Assembly: GCF_032854445.1 (NCBI RefSeq)
Contig: NC_088304.1
Span: forward strand, 1,552,001 to 1,611,920
DNA from: Liolophura sinensis
Taxonomy: Eukaryota > Mollusca > Polyplacophora > Chitonida > Chitonidae
Direction: 5' to 3'
DNA: 59,920 bases
The notes under the pieces were generated by a model. That model saw nothing but the letters and a program-made list of their open reading frames with translations. It made no database searches and was not told where the DNA came from. Positions 47,601 through 53,203 of the stretch are shown piece after piece. Position numbers and translations under genes: made by a program. Every line of letters begins with the position of its first letter. Positions within the stretch are counted from its first letter, which is position 1.

Positions 47601-50112
47601 TATTGAAAAGTTACAACTACTCATCGTATCATTTGAGAACATGCAGCTTTATAAAACAGGACGGAATGGCCGGCAAACAACTTGCCTCCCAGCTGCTTTC
47701 AACTATTATAACTTCCTTTCATTAAACATTCCATTTAAATTTATTTAGTTGAGTATTAAATGATCTCATAGGAAACCAGCCCACCTTTGTACCAGACACG
47801 AGATACCCTGAAGGAATTCTTCACAATCTGAATAAATGAACTTGTCACAATCACAAATATGTGACGACATACCACTCGAGCTCCTCCCAATATCTACTGA
47901 TGTGCAGTAACAATTTGGATAGGATAGGATCGTTACAGAATTTTACAAAACAATTTCATATCAGTGGACTAAAACATATGGTAACCCATTAGGGTCAAGG
48001 TCCAAAAAAAAAAAAAACTGAGAAGAAGTTTTAACTTTTTTATTCTCAATTTTTTTGGGCCTTCTGATGACAACCTCCAGTTGAAGATTTTTTGGGAGCT
48101 TGAACCCTTAAACCATTAAAAGCAAAAACAGTCCTGCTGTATGATGTAAAAATGTCAAGAAACCATAGACAACATTAATTTTTTAGCCAGTCACTTTAGC
48201 CACTCATCAGATTTGTAGCCAATACAATTTTTCATAGCGGCCCTAACTTAATCTTTGGGATCTTCAGCAGATCAATGGGAGCAGTATCTAGGACTCTTGG
48301 TGGTCTCCATCTGTAATTAGTTTTTATCTGCCTCGGTATAGCTGCTGGACTCATTTTGGTCTCTTCCAACTATATCTAGAGTATATCCCATGCCACATTT
48401 AGAACAATTGCCCTCAAAATAATGGCACAGTGTTTTGTTTTTTGAAAGAAATTAAACCTATTTTCAATTAATTTGCATAGGGTCCTAGTGAAATGTAATT
48501 TCCTCTATCAGAAAAATTTGTTACAAAATAAATTTAGTTCAAGGGTGGAAGGGTTCAAGGGAGGTAACTACATTTACATGTCTAACACTACCTATATTTA
48601 TAGTTATTTTTTTTTTCCATTTAATTTTTTTTCTTTGGCTATGAAAGGCATCCCCAAAAATGCCATGATTCTCGTTCATTAGTTAACAAAAATGATTTTC
48701 AAGCGTTATCTTATGTAAGTCAACTTCCAAGAATGCTGAACCCTCTTTATAGATTTCTGTCAATTAAAATCGCTGTGACTTTGTTGATGTTGTTTCTCTG
48801 AAACGAAGCCATTTGAAATAAAAGTAAATGGATTTTCATCAGAAATATAGCGAAAATACGCATAAAACAACAGAAAACTCTCATTGCCTGCAAAGTACTA
48901 GGAAAACTTCGCCAGGTAATTTGTGTATAACGTTTGTACATTTTCTTAGGCAAATAAATTCATCACCAAAAACATTCGCATATTTACGAATTTTACCACC
49001 ATTTCAAAAAATTGTTCTAAATTTGCGACAATGGCGAGCACCAGTGGAAGCTCTGCTACCGTTTCTTTTTTTACATAGTCTTCAAAAACGGATGTGATCC
49101 TTGCATAAAAAAATAAAATAAAATAAACGCACGTGGTTTATACAAAACTGAAAAGAGATGAACAACACATGGCCATGTGCATTGCGAGTCTTCACACTGT
49201 CGCCATTTCCAAATCTTCAATAGCCAGTATATATTCTCGAGTAAATAATTCTGTCTCTGATTTACCGATCAGCTGTCTCAACATGTTCCAGAGGAAGACA
49301 TGACATCTCTTTCATATAGAAACTTCTCAATCTTACAGGTTTCATTTTAACTGTGACATGAAATCCCCCTTTCAGCATTACCTAGTATCACGTAACCAGA
49401 CTTTATCATCTTCATCTCTCTCAATGTAACAATGACTGCTTGATACAAGTTTGTTTGCGGGAAAACTAAGATCACAGCCTGCAAATAAATGAAAGAAAAC
49501 ATTAAGATTTTTAGTCTTTTGGGTGAACATAATATATGTAGGTATGCTTAGGGTTTTACATCGCATTTAAAAAATGTTCAATCAGTCAGGTGGAGATAAG
49601 CTAGGGCTGTATACCTATTGTTTTTGGTGGTTTCAGGATCTTTGTTTTTCTCAGAAGCCCTCAATGTAAATATACTGTTTAAACAGGTTTAACATTATTA
49701 TAATTCAGACCAGTAGCAAAATCTGGACACTAATCCTTTTTTTGTAGAATTATAGTTGTATGCAAATGAGATGATAAGCTGTGGTCAATTAGAAATAACT
49801 GCAAGTATCTAAACTTAACAAGATACATTCATTTCTCTACATCTTTGTCTAAATGTATCTCTGTATAAAGTCTTTCTGCATCACATGAATAACAAATTGG
49901 CATCACGAATTATATTTCTTCAACAAAGTTTACTCTCCATGGAAATGAGTAATTTCAGGTAAATAAGAGGCTTGGGTAACAAATATGTTCAAAAGATCAC
50001 CTTTTGCTCTTCCTATTGTAAATTTCTTTTTGCAGATTTCAACTGGTTCACTGAAGAGATCTGTGATTGACACAAGCTGGCCCCATGGGATGTCTTTTGC
50101 ATCTGAAGACAT
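20642..50112 (-). CDS. CHFR: E3 ubiquitin-protein ligase CHFR, complete, 19 coding exons
   Basis: CHFR is a nuclear ubiquitin ligase of the mitotic-stress (antephase) checkpoint that binds phospho-proteins and poly(ADP-ribose). The 19 coding exons join without a stop into 1998 nt (665 residues; human is about 664). The FHA domain is at about residues 12-105, with GR at 34-35, S50xxH53 and STNGT at 70-74. A Lys/Glu heptad linker lies at about 170-280. The RING (C3HC4) uses C287, C290, C303, H305, C308, C311, C322 and C325. The CHFR cysteine-rich domain spans about 440-625. The C-terminal PBZ finger has C636, C642, H651 and H657. The ATG at 50112 follows a 5' UTR splice acceptor and has A at -3. 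Each segment resembles human CHFR in order and content, from memory of that family. Confidence 0.97.
20682..21625. other. CHFR intron 18
   Basis: Mostly unique sequence plus the SINE A copy at 21100-21300. Plus-strand open stretches here are antisense to CHFR and have no support. Confidence 0.6.
21100..21300 (-). mobile_element. SINE family A
   Basis: On the plus strand, T-tract, gactggtgttttacgccgta, ctcaagaatatttcacttct and gtattatgatgggtggaaac are present, then a shortened body with part of the head at the right end. It is a reverse-oriented copy inside CHFR intron 18. Confidence 0.82.
21626..21701 (-). CDS. CHFR: CHFR exon 18 (PBZ zinc finger)
   Basis: A 76-bp exon with acceptor ttgcacttgtag and donor GTAAGC. 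It encodes DAVTSRPDCYWGKDCHTQKH then KPHHA, with PBZ ligands C636 and C642 (C-x5-C) and H651. This finger binds poly(ADP-ribose) in CHFR and APLF. Confidence 0.96.
21736..22492. repeat. About 21-bp minisatellite in CHFR intron 17, about 37 copies
   Basis: The unit acaaatctgcaaactgacac occurs with 1-3 extra bases (tca, ccca or c) and alternates gcaaact/gccaact. It begins only about 35 bp from the acceptor of CHFR exon 18. On the minus strand it reads as QLADLWV/SVCRFV-like frames that have no gene support. Confidence 0.95.
22493..22948. other. CHFR intron 17, unique part
   Basis: AT-rich sequence with several A and T tracts, ending at the GTAAGG donor of exon 17. No other feature is seen. Confidence 0.55.
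22949..23095 (-). CDS. CHFR: CHFR exon 17
   Basis: A 147-bp exon with acceptor tttttgtgcaccag and donor GTAAGG. It encodes VERDIFVPIPDQYRYRLSSS, then CYSCALRNFRDLAYYYRRDI and PRHQLP. The CxxCxLRxFRxLxYxYRxxIPxxxLP pattern is diagnostic for CHFR. Confidence 0.97.
23096..24436. other. CHFR intron 16
   Basis: Unique AT-rich intron. I see no repeat, SINE or gene. Confidence 0.55.
24437..24524 (-). CDS. CHFR: CHFR exon 16
   Basis: An 88-bp exon with acceptor ttgtttttgaacag and donor GTCAGC. It encodes DYLNARSISVRDVLQICLER then MERGEYICE, equivalent to the KNYL...W..ML...L..L..G segment. Confidence 0.94.
24525..25562. other. CHFR intron 15
   Basis: Unique AT-rich intron with no recognisable feature. 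Confidence 0.55.
25563..25633 (-). CDS. CHFR: CHFR exon 15
   Basis: A 71-bp exon with acceptor catttgtag and donor GTAAGA. It encodes DMNFGKKCLGNLLLDNPYES then KVLA, the counterpart of the GDKCLDGVLNNNSYES region of human CHFR. Confidence 0.95.
25829..25960 (-). mobile_element. SINE family A, truncated
   Basis: It contains ttatttggtattttacaccg, tactcaagaatatttcactt, gccagcattatggtgagagc and acggccggagaggatt. The tRNA head is missing. It lies in CHFR intron 14. Confidence 0.8.
26445..26532 (-). mobile_element. SINE family A, tail fragment
   Basis: A diverged tail: tttatttcactggtgtttta cagcg ... cttatacaatctcggccagt attaaggtgggagg. It lies in CHFR intron 14, about 65 bp from exon 14. Confidence 0.65.
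26598..26681 (-). CDS. CHFR: CHFR exon 14 (cysteine-rich domain, GC donor)
   Basis: An 84-bp exon encoding CLICYRNYCHAYWGCRKADC then RGCFNKFK, matching the CxxCxxxxCHxYWGC core of CHFR. The donor is AAG|GCAAGA, a GC..AG intron. No GT nearby keeps the frame to exon 15. Confidence 0.95.
26875..27101. repeat. 76-bp tandem repeat, 3 copies, touching the exon 13 donor
   Basis: The unit begins caatctttctgttttctcca and ends with aaaccaaaacactgtaggactt. Copies start at 26875, 26951 and 27027. The third copy (ending accgtaacactgaaggact) runs into the +4..+6 bases of the CHFR exon 13 donor. Confidence 0.93.
27105..27293 (-). CDS. CHFR: CHFR exon 13 (start of cysteine-rich domain)
   Basis: A 189-bp exon with acceptor ctggatttgcag and donor GTGAGT. 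A Pro/Thr/Ser/Asn linker is followed by YQCGVNSTHVLCTCCYQVMP and DRRSAHRTNPAVPPMS, which tracks the CHFR cysteine-rich domain (HxLCTCC, MPDRR). Confidence 0.96.
27320..27366 (-). mobile_element. Possible SINE family A remnant
   Basis: The stretch ttcatttgttttacataacaccatactctaggatatttaac resembles the SINE A tail but is strongly diverged. Confidence 0.4.
27535..27685 (-). mobile_element. SINE family A, internally deleted
   Basis: The T-rich tail tatttatttatttactttac runs directly into ttatacgacggccgccagca, then gagccagcatgagctcacag at the other end. The stretch with the poly(A)-proximal consensus is lost. It lies in CHFR intron 12. Confidence 0.75.
27716..28720. repeat. Degenerate 38-bp repeat in CHFR intron 12, about 26 copies
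   Basis: The consensus is acaccctatctagctacaga followed by atactgacaccagacagg. Copies differ by 10-25% with indels, far more than in the other arrays, suggesting an old array no longer homogenised. Confidence 0.9.
28943..29022 (-). CDS. CHFR: CHFR exon 12 (Ser/Thr/Ala linker)
   Basis: An 80-bp exon that must start after the second of two close AGs (cataggcag). Using the first AG would shift the frame and meet a TGA within seven codons. It encodes RTNTPGDGSGANSGETTAAT and a few residues more, a low-complexity linker. The donor is GTAATA. Confidence 0.85.
29217..29345 (-). mobile_element. SINE family A, truncated
   Basis: It contains tttatttatttaactggtgc cttacaccaaaaatatttcac, tatggtgggaggaaaactgg and cagagtccgggggaaccctt. 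The tRNA head is missing. It lies in CHFR intron 11. Confidence 0.78.
29952..30476. repeat. 32-bp minisatellite in CHFR intron 11, about 16 copies
   Basis: The unit is aagcaaagaaaccattacct then actcaatgtcac. Copies are highly similar (variants tattc, ctatt, gagac). Because 32 is not a multiple of 3 and the unit has no stop in any plus-strand frame, all three plus frames are open through the array. Confidence 0.96.
30822..31055 (-). mobile_element. SINE family A, near full length
   Basis: From the tail (tttatttgaatggtgtttta, ctcaagaatatttcacttct) through gtgggaggaaacagggcaga to the tRNA-like head in reverse (gcttgacctcacagcgatcg cattggtgagaggctcctgg). It lies in CHFR intron 11. Confidence 0.85.
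31080..31290 (-). mobile_element. Possible diverged SINE of the same superfamily
   Basis: It contains gattgattggtatttagcat, ggatatttcacttaaatgac and aacccagt-like body words (cagaccttctcacctaaagc). The general layout matches SINE A but identity is low. Confidence 0.45.
31870..31995 (-). mobile_element. SINE family A, truncated
   Basis: It contains tttatttactggattgatgt, tttacaccttactcaagact and cattatggtgggaggagact. The head is absent. It lies in CHFR intron 11. Confidence 0.78.
32168..33184. repeat. 110-bp satellite in CHFR intron 11, about 9 copies
   Basis: The unit contains gttctacagtgtacagtgtt, gtacggtcacactttctgta, ctgtcacacttttcacatac and catatggctgatgcctcata. Copies are spaced exactly 110 bp and differ by only a few bases. 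Each copy gives the same 61-codon open stretch, an artefact of the repeat. Confidence 0.96.
33454..33560 (-). CDS. CHFR: CHFR exon 11 (acidic segment)
   Basis: A 107-bp exon with acceptor cccgcacccgacag and donor GTATGT. It encodes LYPKTLQRRSDDSEEGDYEH and more acidic/Ser residues, matching the acidic serine stretch after the RING in vertebrate CHFR. It ends in phase 2. Confidence 0.92.
33797..34037 (-). mobile_element. SINE family A, near full length
   Basis: The tail (gtcgtactcaagaatatttc), body (cagaccttcccacgtacagc, ggaagccagcatgagctgga) and reversed tRNA head (aatgctaaccacttggccat) are all present. It lies in CHFR intron 10. Confidence 0.85.
34167..34425. repeat. 17-bp repeat split by a SINE fragment
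   Basis: The unit aagcacactgttttgcc is clear at 34167-34250 (about 5 copies). Weaker copies (ggcacactagtttggtaaag, tgaacactattttgc) continue at 34352-34425. A SINE A tail sits between the two parts. Confidence 0.8.
34258..34350 (+). mobile_element. SINE family A, 3' fragment
   Basis: It contains tgtccgctgtcgtatatgtg and aaatattcttgagtactgcg taaagcatcaatcaaataaac. This is only the 3' end, lying inside the 17-bp repeat. Confidence 0.8.
34439..34717 (+). mobile_element. SINE family A, full length with target-site duplication
   Basis: A complete tRNA-derived SINE. Box A is tggctcagttgg (34440-34451), box B is gagttcaagtcc (34508-34519), followed by the conserved body, gagtacggcgtaaaacacca and a 27-nt A tract (34681-34707). 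The 10-bp sequence aatctcaatt flanks it on both sides (34429-34438 and 34718-34727), as expected for target-primed insertion by a LINE partner. It is the best reference copy in the window. It lies in CHFR intron 10. Confidence 0.93.
34901..34965 (-). CDS. CHFR: CHFR exon 10
   Basis: A 65-bp exon with donor GTAAGT and acceptor attttaag. It encodes DKKRPEEDLKELDAKNKITR then DM, the conserved helix after the RING. Confidence 0.95.
35174..35252 (-). CDS. CHFR: CHFR exon 9 (end of RING)
   Basis: A 79-bp exon with acceptor ttttccacccacag and donor GTTTGT. It encodes CRMKVQRINKNHMVVNLVEA then YLREHP, starting at the last RING cysteine (C325). Confidence 0.97.
35350..35612. repeat. 26-bp repeat in CHFR intron 8, about 10 copies
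   Basis: The unit is cctccacaaaggaaacgtca followed by tttgtg. Variants are cagaaa and attagtg. It lies 100 bp upstream of exon 9 on the CHFR strand. Confidence 0.94.
35910..35985 (-). CDS. CHFR: CHFR exon 8 (RING core)
   Basis: A 76-bp exon with acceptor gattctttttgcag and donor GTAAGT. It encodes SLQPCLHSFCAGCYSDWMDR then SNECPS, with RING ligands C303, H305, C308, C311 and C322. It is very close to human CHFR. Confidence 0.97.
35986..37093. other. CHFR intron 7
   Basis: Mostly unique sequence with one degraded SINE A copy at 36500-36660. Confidence 0.55.
36500..36660 (-). mobile_element. SINE family A, internally deleted
   Basis: It contains tatttaactgattcatgttt, attattgtgcgtgggaacca, gaggaagccagcatgagctg and gacttgaacccatagccacc. 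It lies in CHFR intron 7. Confidence 0.75.
37094..37527 (-). CDS. CHFR: CHFR exon 7 (charged linker and start of RING)
   Basis: The largest exon (434 bp). It starts EGTSESPCSVMKKRKIDETS, passes through Lys/Glu/Asp heptads and ends LVCIICQEILHNCI with the first two RING cysteines (287 and 290). The donor is GTGGGT at 37093. The acceptor (gtctgctgaag) is chosen on phase. An alternative AG (gttttgtcag, 27 bases upstream) would add nine residues in the same frame. Confidence 0.9.
37180..37370 (-). repeat. CHFR: In-frame 21-bp coding repeat in CHFR exon 7
   Basis: On the minus strand the unit encodes the heptad AETNDEK/SETKDEK, about eight copies with decay towards the RING side (SEIQDEK, AETEVEK, SDIKDEK). 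Period and frame match exactly, so repeat-length change would add or remove whole heptads. Confidence 0.88.
37528..38651. other. CHFR intron 6
   Basis: Unique AT-rich intron containing a short G-rich patch (38085-38120). No other feature is seen. Confidence 0.5.
38652..38698 (-). CDS. CHFR: CHFR exon 6 (linker)
   Basis: A 47-bp exon with acceptor gtttttattttccag and donor GTCAGT. It encodes DADVHKAISLKPDGPE in the phase required by both neighbours. The identity of this linker segment rests on phase and splice sites rather than conservation. Confidence 0.85.
38976..39071 (-). CDS. CHFR: CHFR exon 5
   Basis: A 96-bp exon with acceptor ccttatttgcag and donor GTTAAC (weak after +3). It encodes NIGYVFQDMEALRNEDDDST and following residues, leaving the FHA domain for the acidic linker. 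Confidence 0.9.
39118..39192. repeat. Short imperfect repeat of about 10 bp
   Basis: A run of variants of actgtgcactg (gtactgcgtactgtgcacta tggactgcgcactgtg...) in CHFR intron 4. Several near-palindromic cagtgcac/gtgcactg words could pair. Confidence 0.7.
39399..39462 (-). CDS. CHFR: CHFR exon 4 (end of FHA domain)
   Basis: A 64-bp exon with acceptor gtttaatttcacag and donor GTAAGT. It encodes RRHLEHGDEFYLVYKKNHQE plus Leu, matching the GDxIYLVY strand of CHFR. The 7.7-kb intron before it holds the 33-bp and 59-bp satellites. Confidence 0.94.
39601..39860 (-). mobile_element. SINE family B
   Basis: In reverse it shows the tail gagtgagcgagtgaatgctt, gggtttaacgtcgtacttag, then ttccactgctcttttatcta, gtgctgcttcactgagaagc and the tRNA-like head (gccgacgctctgccaacgga). 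It lies in CHFR intron 3, close to a forward copy. Confidence 0.8.
40028..40397 (+). mobile_element. SINE family B, near full length
   Basis: The tRNA-like head (agcacagttggtagagcatt, box B-like agtcaatcctgggtcgg), body (gatagtacaactactggttg, aaaagagcggtggaaatccg) and tail (tcatatgactgaaaaattgt...actcactcgctc) are present. With the reverse copy at 39601-39860 it forms an inverted pair about 170 bp apart. Confidence 0.82.
40487..40510. repeat. Poly(C)/poly(G) tract
   Basis: An uninterrupted run of more than 20 C on the plus strand, or G on the CHFR transcript strand. It may form a quadruplex and is a likely sequencing-length error site. Confidence 0.9.
40525..40640 (-). mobile_element. SINE family B, tail fragment
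   Basis: In reverse it contains ccttggggtttaacgttgta, cttaacagtttttcagtcat and ggcagggcaagtccacgcc, matching family B tail. Sequence to 40800 may be a further degraded part. Confidence 0.6.
41029..41690. repeat. 33-bp satellite in CHFR intron 3, about 20 copies
   Basis: The unit is aactccaggaagatactgct then tatatagcacctt. Variants (acccgagg, ggaactgc, tgatgc) recur in order, so larger blocks are repeated. Both strands are open across it (minus: LPGVKVLYKQY-like; plus: TPGRYCLYSTL-like). Confidence 0.96.
42077..47028. repeat. 59-bp satellite in CHFR intron 3, about 84 copies, with 767-bp higher-order unit
   Basis: The unit is gacctgtcaatgaacttccc, acctcccaggatgacacaga, aagtgtacagatgacagac. 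Spacing is 59 bp (acctgtc at 43984, 44043, 44102, 44161). A rare variant (cctctgaggatgaaacag) recurs 767 bp apart (near 44001 and 44768), which is 13 x 59, and the intervening variants match in order. Frames on the minus strand have a 59-residue period. Confidence 0.97.
47146..47191 (-). CDS. CHFR: CHFR exon 3 (FHA domain)
   Basis: A 46-bp exon between tttattttttcag and GTAAGT. It completes Ser70 and encodes TNGTLLRNTEKILNQ, with the FHA Asn-Gly pair at 72-73. Confidence 0.94.
47243..47475 (-). mobile_element. SINE family A, near full length
   Basis: Tail tttatttatctgattggtgt and tttacgccgtactcaagaat, body tattatggtgggaggaaacc-like words, and reversed head gacttgaactcacagcaacc are present. 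It lies in CHFR intron 2, only 50 bp upstream of the exon 3 acceptor. Confidence 0.85.
47476..49381. other. CHFR intron 2, unique part
   Basis: AT-rich sequence with no clear exon, repeat or SINE. A short ATG-led stretch at 49031 (MASTSGSSATVSFFT, then stop) is not supported as a gene. Confidence 0.5.
49382..49478 (-). CDS. CHFR: CHFR exon 2 (FHA domain)
   Basis: The acceptor is atttatttgcag and the donor is GTAATG. It encodes GCDLSFPANKLVSSSHCYIE and following residues, holding the FHA Ser-x-x-His motif that contacts phosphothreonine. It ends with two bases of a Ser codon. Confidence 0.96.
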
Positions 50113-50118
50113 GGTTGC
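50001..50118 (-). CDS. CHFR: CHFR exon 1 (coding part 50001-50112)
   Basis: The intron acceptor ttaattatttttgcag precedes six 5' UTR bases (GCAACC) and the start ATG (50112-50110). The exon encodes 37 residues beginning MSSDAKDIPWGQLVSITDLF and ending FTIGRAK, the first FHA strands with the conserved Gly-Arg. The donor GTGATC is at 50000. An intron directly before the ATG means at least one noncoding exon lies upstream. Confidence 0.95.
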
Positions 50119-52094
50119 CTGCAAAAATAATTAATAAACTTAATATATCATATACCATATATAACGTCTGATCAACTGTATTATACTGTATTTAAAAGTA
50201 ACTGGACTTTGCTCAGTGAGGTAATTAATCCACATTTGCAAATGTCCTGAGTTCTCGCACTCCACTGGATCTGGGTGTTAATTTTCACCCAATGGCATAC
50301 GGCTTACCATAGTAGCAACATGCATGTTGTATTAAATATCCATCAGCAACCTGTGGCAAAAACAATTCAGAAACTGAAAATCTAAGTGGTTGATTTGATA
50401 CATTGCCCTTTTATTAGCCTTACAGCCACAGAAAGCAACTTCAGGCTCAAACTTCAAAGGCCACTGTGCGCAACTGGGTGCTTATTTGACGACAATTGCT
50501 CCGCTTCACCAGTAATGAGTGTCGTAGTTTGAAGCCTAATGTGGTTTGTATAATCCTATCATTCACAGATATAGTATTAACTATATGTAGACATGTATGT
50601 AATGTTCTTGTGATACCCTTATGTTTTCACCTCCTGTTGCTTCCTATGTCTTTAGTAACTTCCTCTAAGGGTCTCCTGATGTCATACATCTACCAATTTA
50701 TATTCGACCATATCTTTGTTTATACTAAATATAGCATAACAATGAAAGGCCGATAATAACCCTGATCAACCAATGAATATATACAACTTAGATAAGATGA
50801 CCAGTTACTAAGATTGACCTTATTATCTGCTTCAATGACATGAATGAAAACAATGTAGATCTTTGAAGATTTTTATTTCTCATATACATGTATAAATTTA
50901 CATGAACACAATCCTCATATGTCCATCTTTTACACCCTTCCCACCTGTGTTTTTTGAAAATACCCTATTTCTTCTAATTTTGGGGACACTTGGTCTGCTC
51001 TTTTCAGCCAATGTAAATGCAGCTGTAGCATTAATATTTAGTTTCTCACATCATTAGACCATTTAATGAACAACATGCTCACATCTTTATTTTTCAACAA
51101 AGCTGGGAAAGAAACATTGTAGTCTGCTTTCAGTGACACTAATATCTGTCCCCAAATTAAAAGCATTAGGGTATAATAGGTTATACCAATGAATGGCTTA
51201 ATTTTTATACATATAACTGACATCATGAACTCTCAATGATTGATTTGACACTGCTCCCAAAATGTGCACTGGGTAAAGATTTAGTCCTTACAGGAATATA
51301 AAAGCCATGTTTTGTATCTTACTTTGGTTGGTTAAGTTGAAAATTTAGAAATTTATATATTGTCTGTTTCACTGTCTTACAAGATAATCAGACAGAATTA
51401 GAAAAGACTTGATTAGAGTATAGATCTGTGAATTGTGAGGGTTGTTTTGATGAGTTGATTGTAATGTTATGCAAAACTAATCTTGTGGACAAAGACAAAG
51501 CTAAATGTATGTACAGATCTGCACGTTTTCTGACAAACATCACATATGCATACCTTGGGGAACAAAGTTGGCGCTAGACTTTGACTCAGTATAATGACTA
51601 CAACACTGGCTAAGCTTGAATAACTACCAGCCAGATTACATGAGCTGTCTGAGAATTTAAATACTAGAGCCTGAATGTTAGTTTCTATCCTGTATGTTCC
51701 CCACGCCTTTGTCTATACTATCTGTTTAACTGACTTAAACAACGTTGGCGCAAACTTGAAATTGATGCCATCTTAAATGAAGAACATCAAATTAACAATG
51801 GCGGATATGCACTCTACAAGAAGCTAAACCCTTCTCACCAACACGTGGCGCTAGCTTACTGGTAAAATTGATGAACACAATAACTGTGAACCTGGAAATA
51901 AAAACATCAACAGGCAACACAACAAGTACACTTGATTCGAGTAGGCCTACAAACTGCAGTACGAGAATCCTAGAGTAAACATAACCTGAAAAAATCTGCT
52001 CTGTTTCGCACTTTCTGGCCCCATAATGTGCAATTATTAGAAGTTTATAACCTACACTAAACTTTCGTACGGAAACCAACCAAACAGACTACAC
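50119..52094. other. CHFR 5' UTR intron
   Basis: Sequence between the coding exon 1 acceptor and a candidate noncoding first exon. No gene or repeat is recognised. The motifs gccatctt (51773) and aatggcgg (51797) resemble YY1-type promoter words, so an alternative transcript start near 51.8 kb is possible. Confidence 0.4.
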
Positions 52095-52594
52095 ACTTAC
52101 ATAAAGATGTCAGCGTCAATGTGCCTACAGAAAAGTGGTTTTCTGCACCAAACTTCACGACAACACACCAAGTGATCTTGTAATGGCAAGAAACACGCTT
52201 CCGCTGCATTCTATACTGTATTGTATTTATAGTGGTTTCATCATTTTTTCTTTTTTTTTAGGAAATATTGCTCCAGGAGACGTACATGTTTTTGACTTTA
52301 AAAATTTGCTAAAGTGACATATTACTGTAATATCATTTTGAAAAACAGTTTGGTTTGTATAAATCTTAGTTTTAAATTATTTTTATTTTTGTGAAACCGA
52401 AATCCACAAAGAATCGAAATACGCTATACCAAAGACGCGCCACAACACGGGCAGCAGACGAATCTTGTGAGAGACCAAAGTATATACATTCTAAAACAGA
52501 CATGTACTGTACCTACTGCCTCCATTGAGATTACTGCTACCTCCGTGTCTCGGTACCGTAGTCACGTAGATAGGCGCGTGATCTCGAGTGAAAT
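52095..52594. promoter_or_regulatory. Probable bidirectional promoter region of CHFR and the methyltransferase gene
   Basis: CHFR (minus) and the methyltransferase (plus) are divergent. A GTAAGT on the minus strand at 52100-52095 is a good donor for a noncoding CHFR first exon to its right. Both transcripts would then start within about 0.5 kb. The right part is richer in CG (52540-52590) than its surroundings. I see no clear TATA box. The placement is inferred. Confidence 0.45.
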
Positions 52595-53203
52595 ATGTCA
52601 AGTGCCTTCACGTGTAAGTCGCGGTTTTTATTGCGAAAGCTAACCGCTGTGCCCAAAAGCTGCTTATTTCAAAGATTTCTTCGGGTGACGAAGTCAAACA
52701 AGTATCGGTTTTCTACGATGGCGGGGTCTGACAATTACGCAAAACTTTTTAGCAGTGAGAAAATTGCCCAGGCATACGCCCGTTTTCGCCCCGATTACAA
52801 TGCTGCTGTATGGGATGTGATTATGGACTACTGTGAAAAAGGAACTTGCCATTTTGAACTGGCCGTGGATGTTGGGTGTGGAACAGGCCAGAGCACCTTA
52901 CCACTGTCTGAACGTTTTAAACAAGTCATTGGAATAGATGTCAGCGAGCAACAAATAAAACACGCTCAGTCTAACTCCAAAGCTTCAAACATTTCATATC
53001 GAGTTGGGGCCGCGGAAGATTTGAGCAAAATCCAGGACGGCAGTGTTGATTTGATAACTTGTGCGCAAGCCTTGCACTGGATGGACCTTGAGAAGTTCTA
53101 CCCAGAAGTTACCAGAGTTTCACGTCCTGGCGGATCTCTGGTAGCGTATGGATACGGTATATGGTGTCTGGATGTGAAGGAAGCAGAAGATATTTGTATG
53201 CAG
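52595..53203 (+). CDS. Methyltransferase exon 1
   Basis: It encodes 203 residues. The first 41 are rich in Arg, Lys, Ser, Leu and Phe with no acidic residue, as in a mitochondrial targeting peptide. A second ATG at 52718 (MAGSDNYAKLF) has A at -3 and G at +4, a strong context, and would give the cytosolic form. Reading past the donor gives a 40-residue tail that looks non-coding. Confidence 0.9.

Noticed and set aside
49031-49078. A small exon starting atggcgagcaccagtggaag
   Set aside because: It stops after about 15 codons, with no matching donor or downstream exon on the plus strand. It may be a worn gene fragment, but there is no support.
51792-52079. A 95-codon minus-strand gene upstream of CHFR
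   Set aside because: No motif or family resemblance. It lies in the predicted CHFR 5' UTR intron or promoter region.
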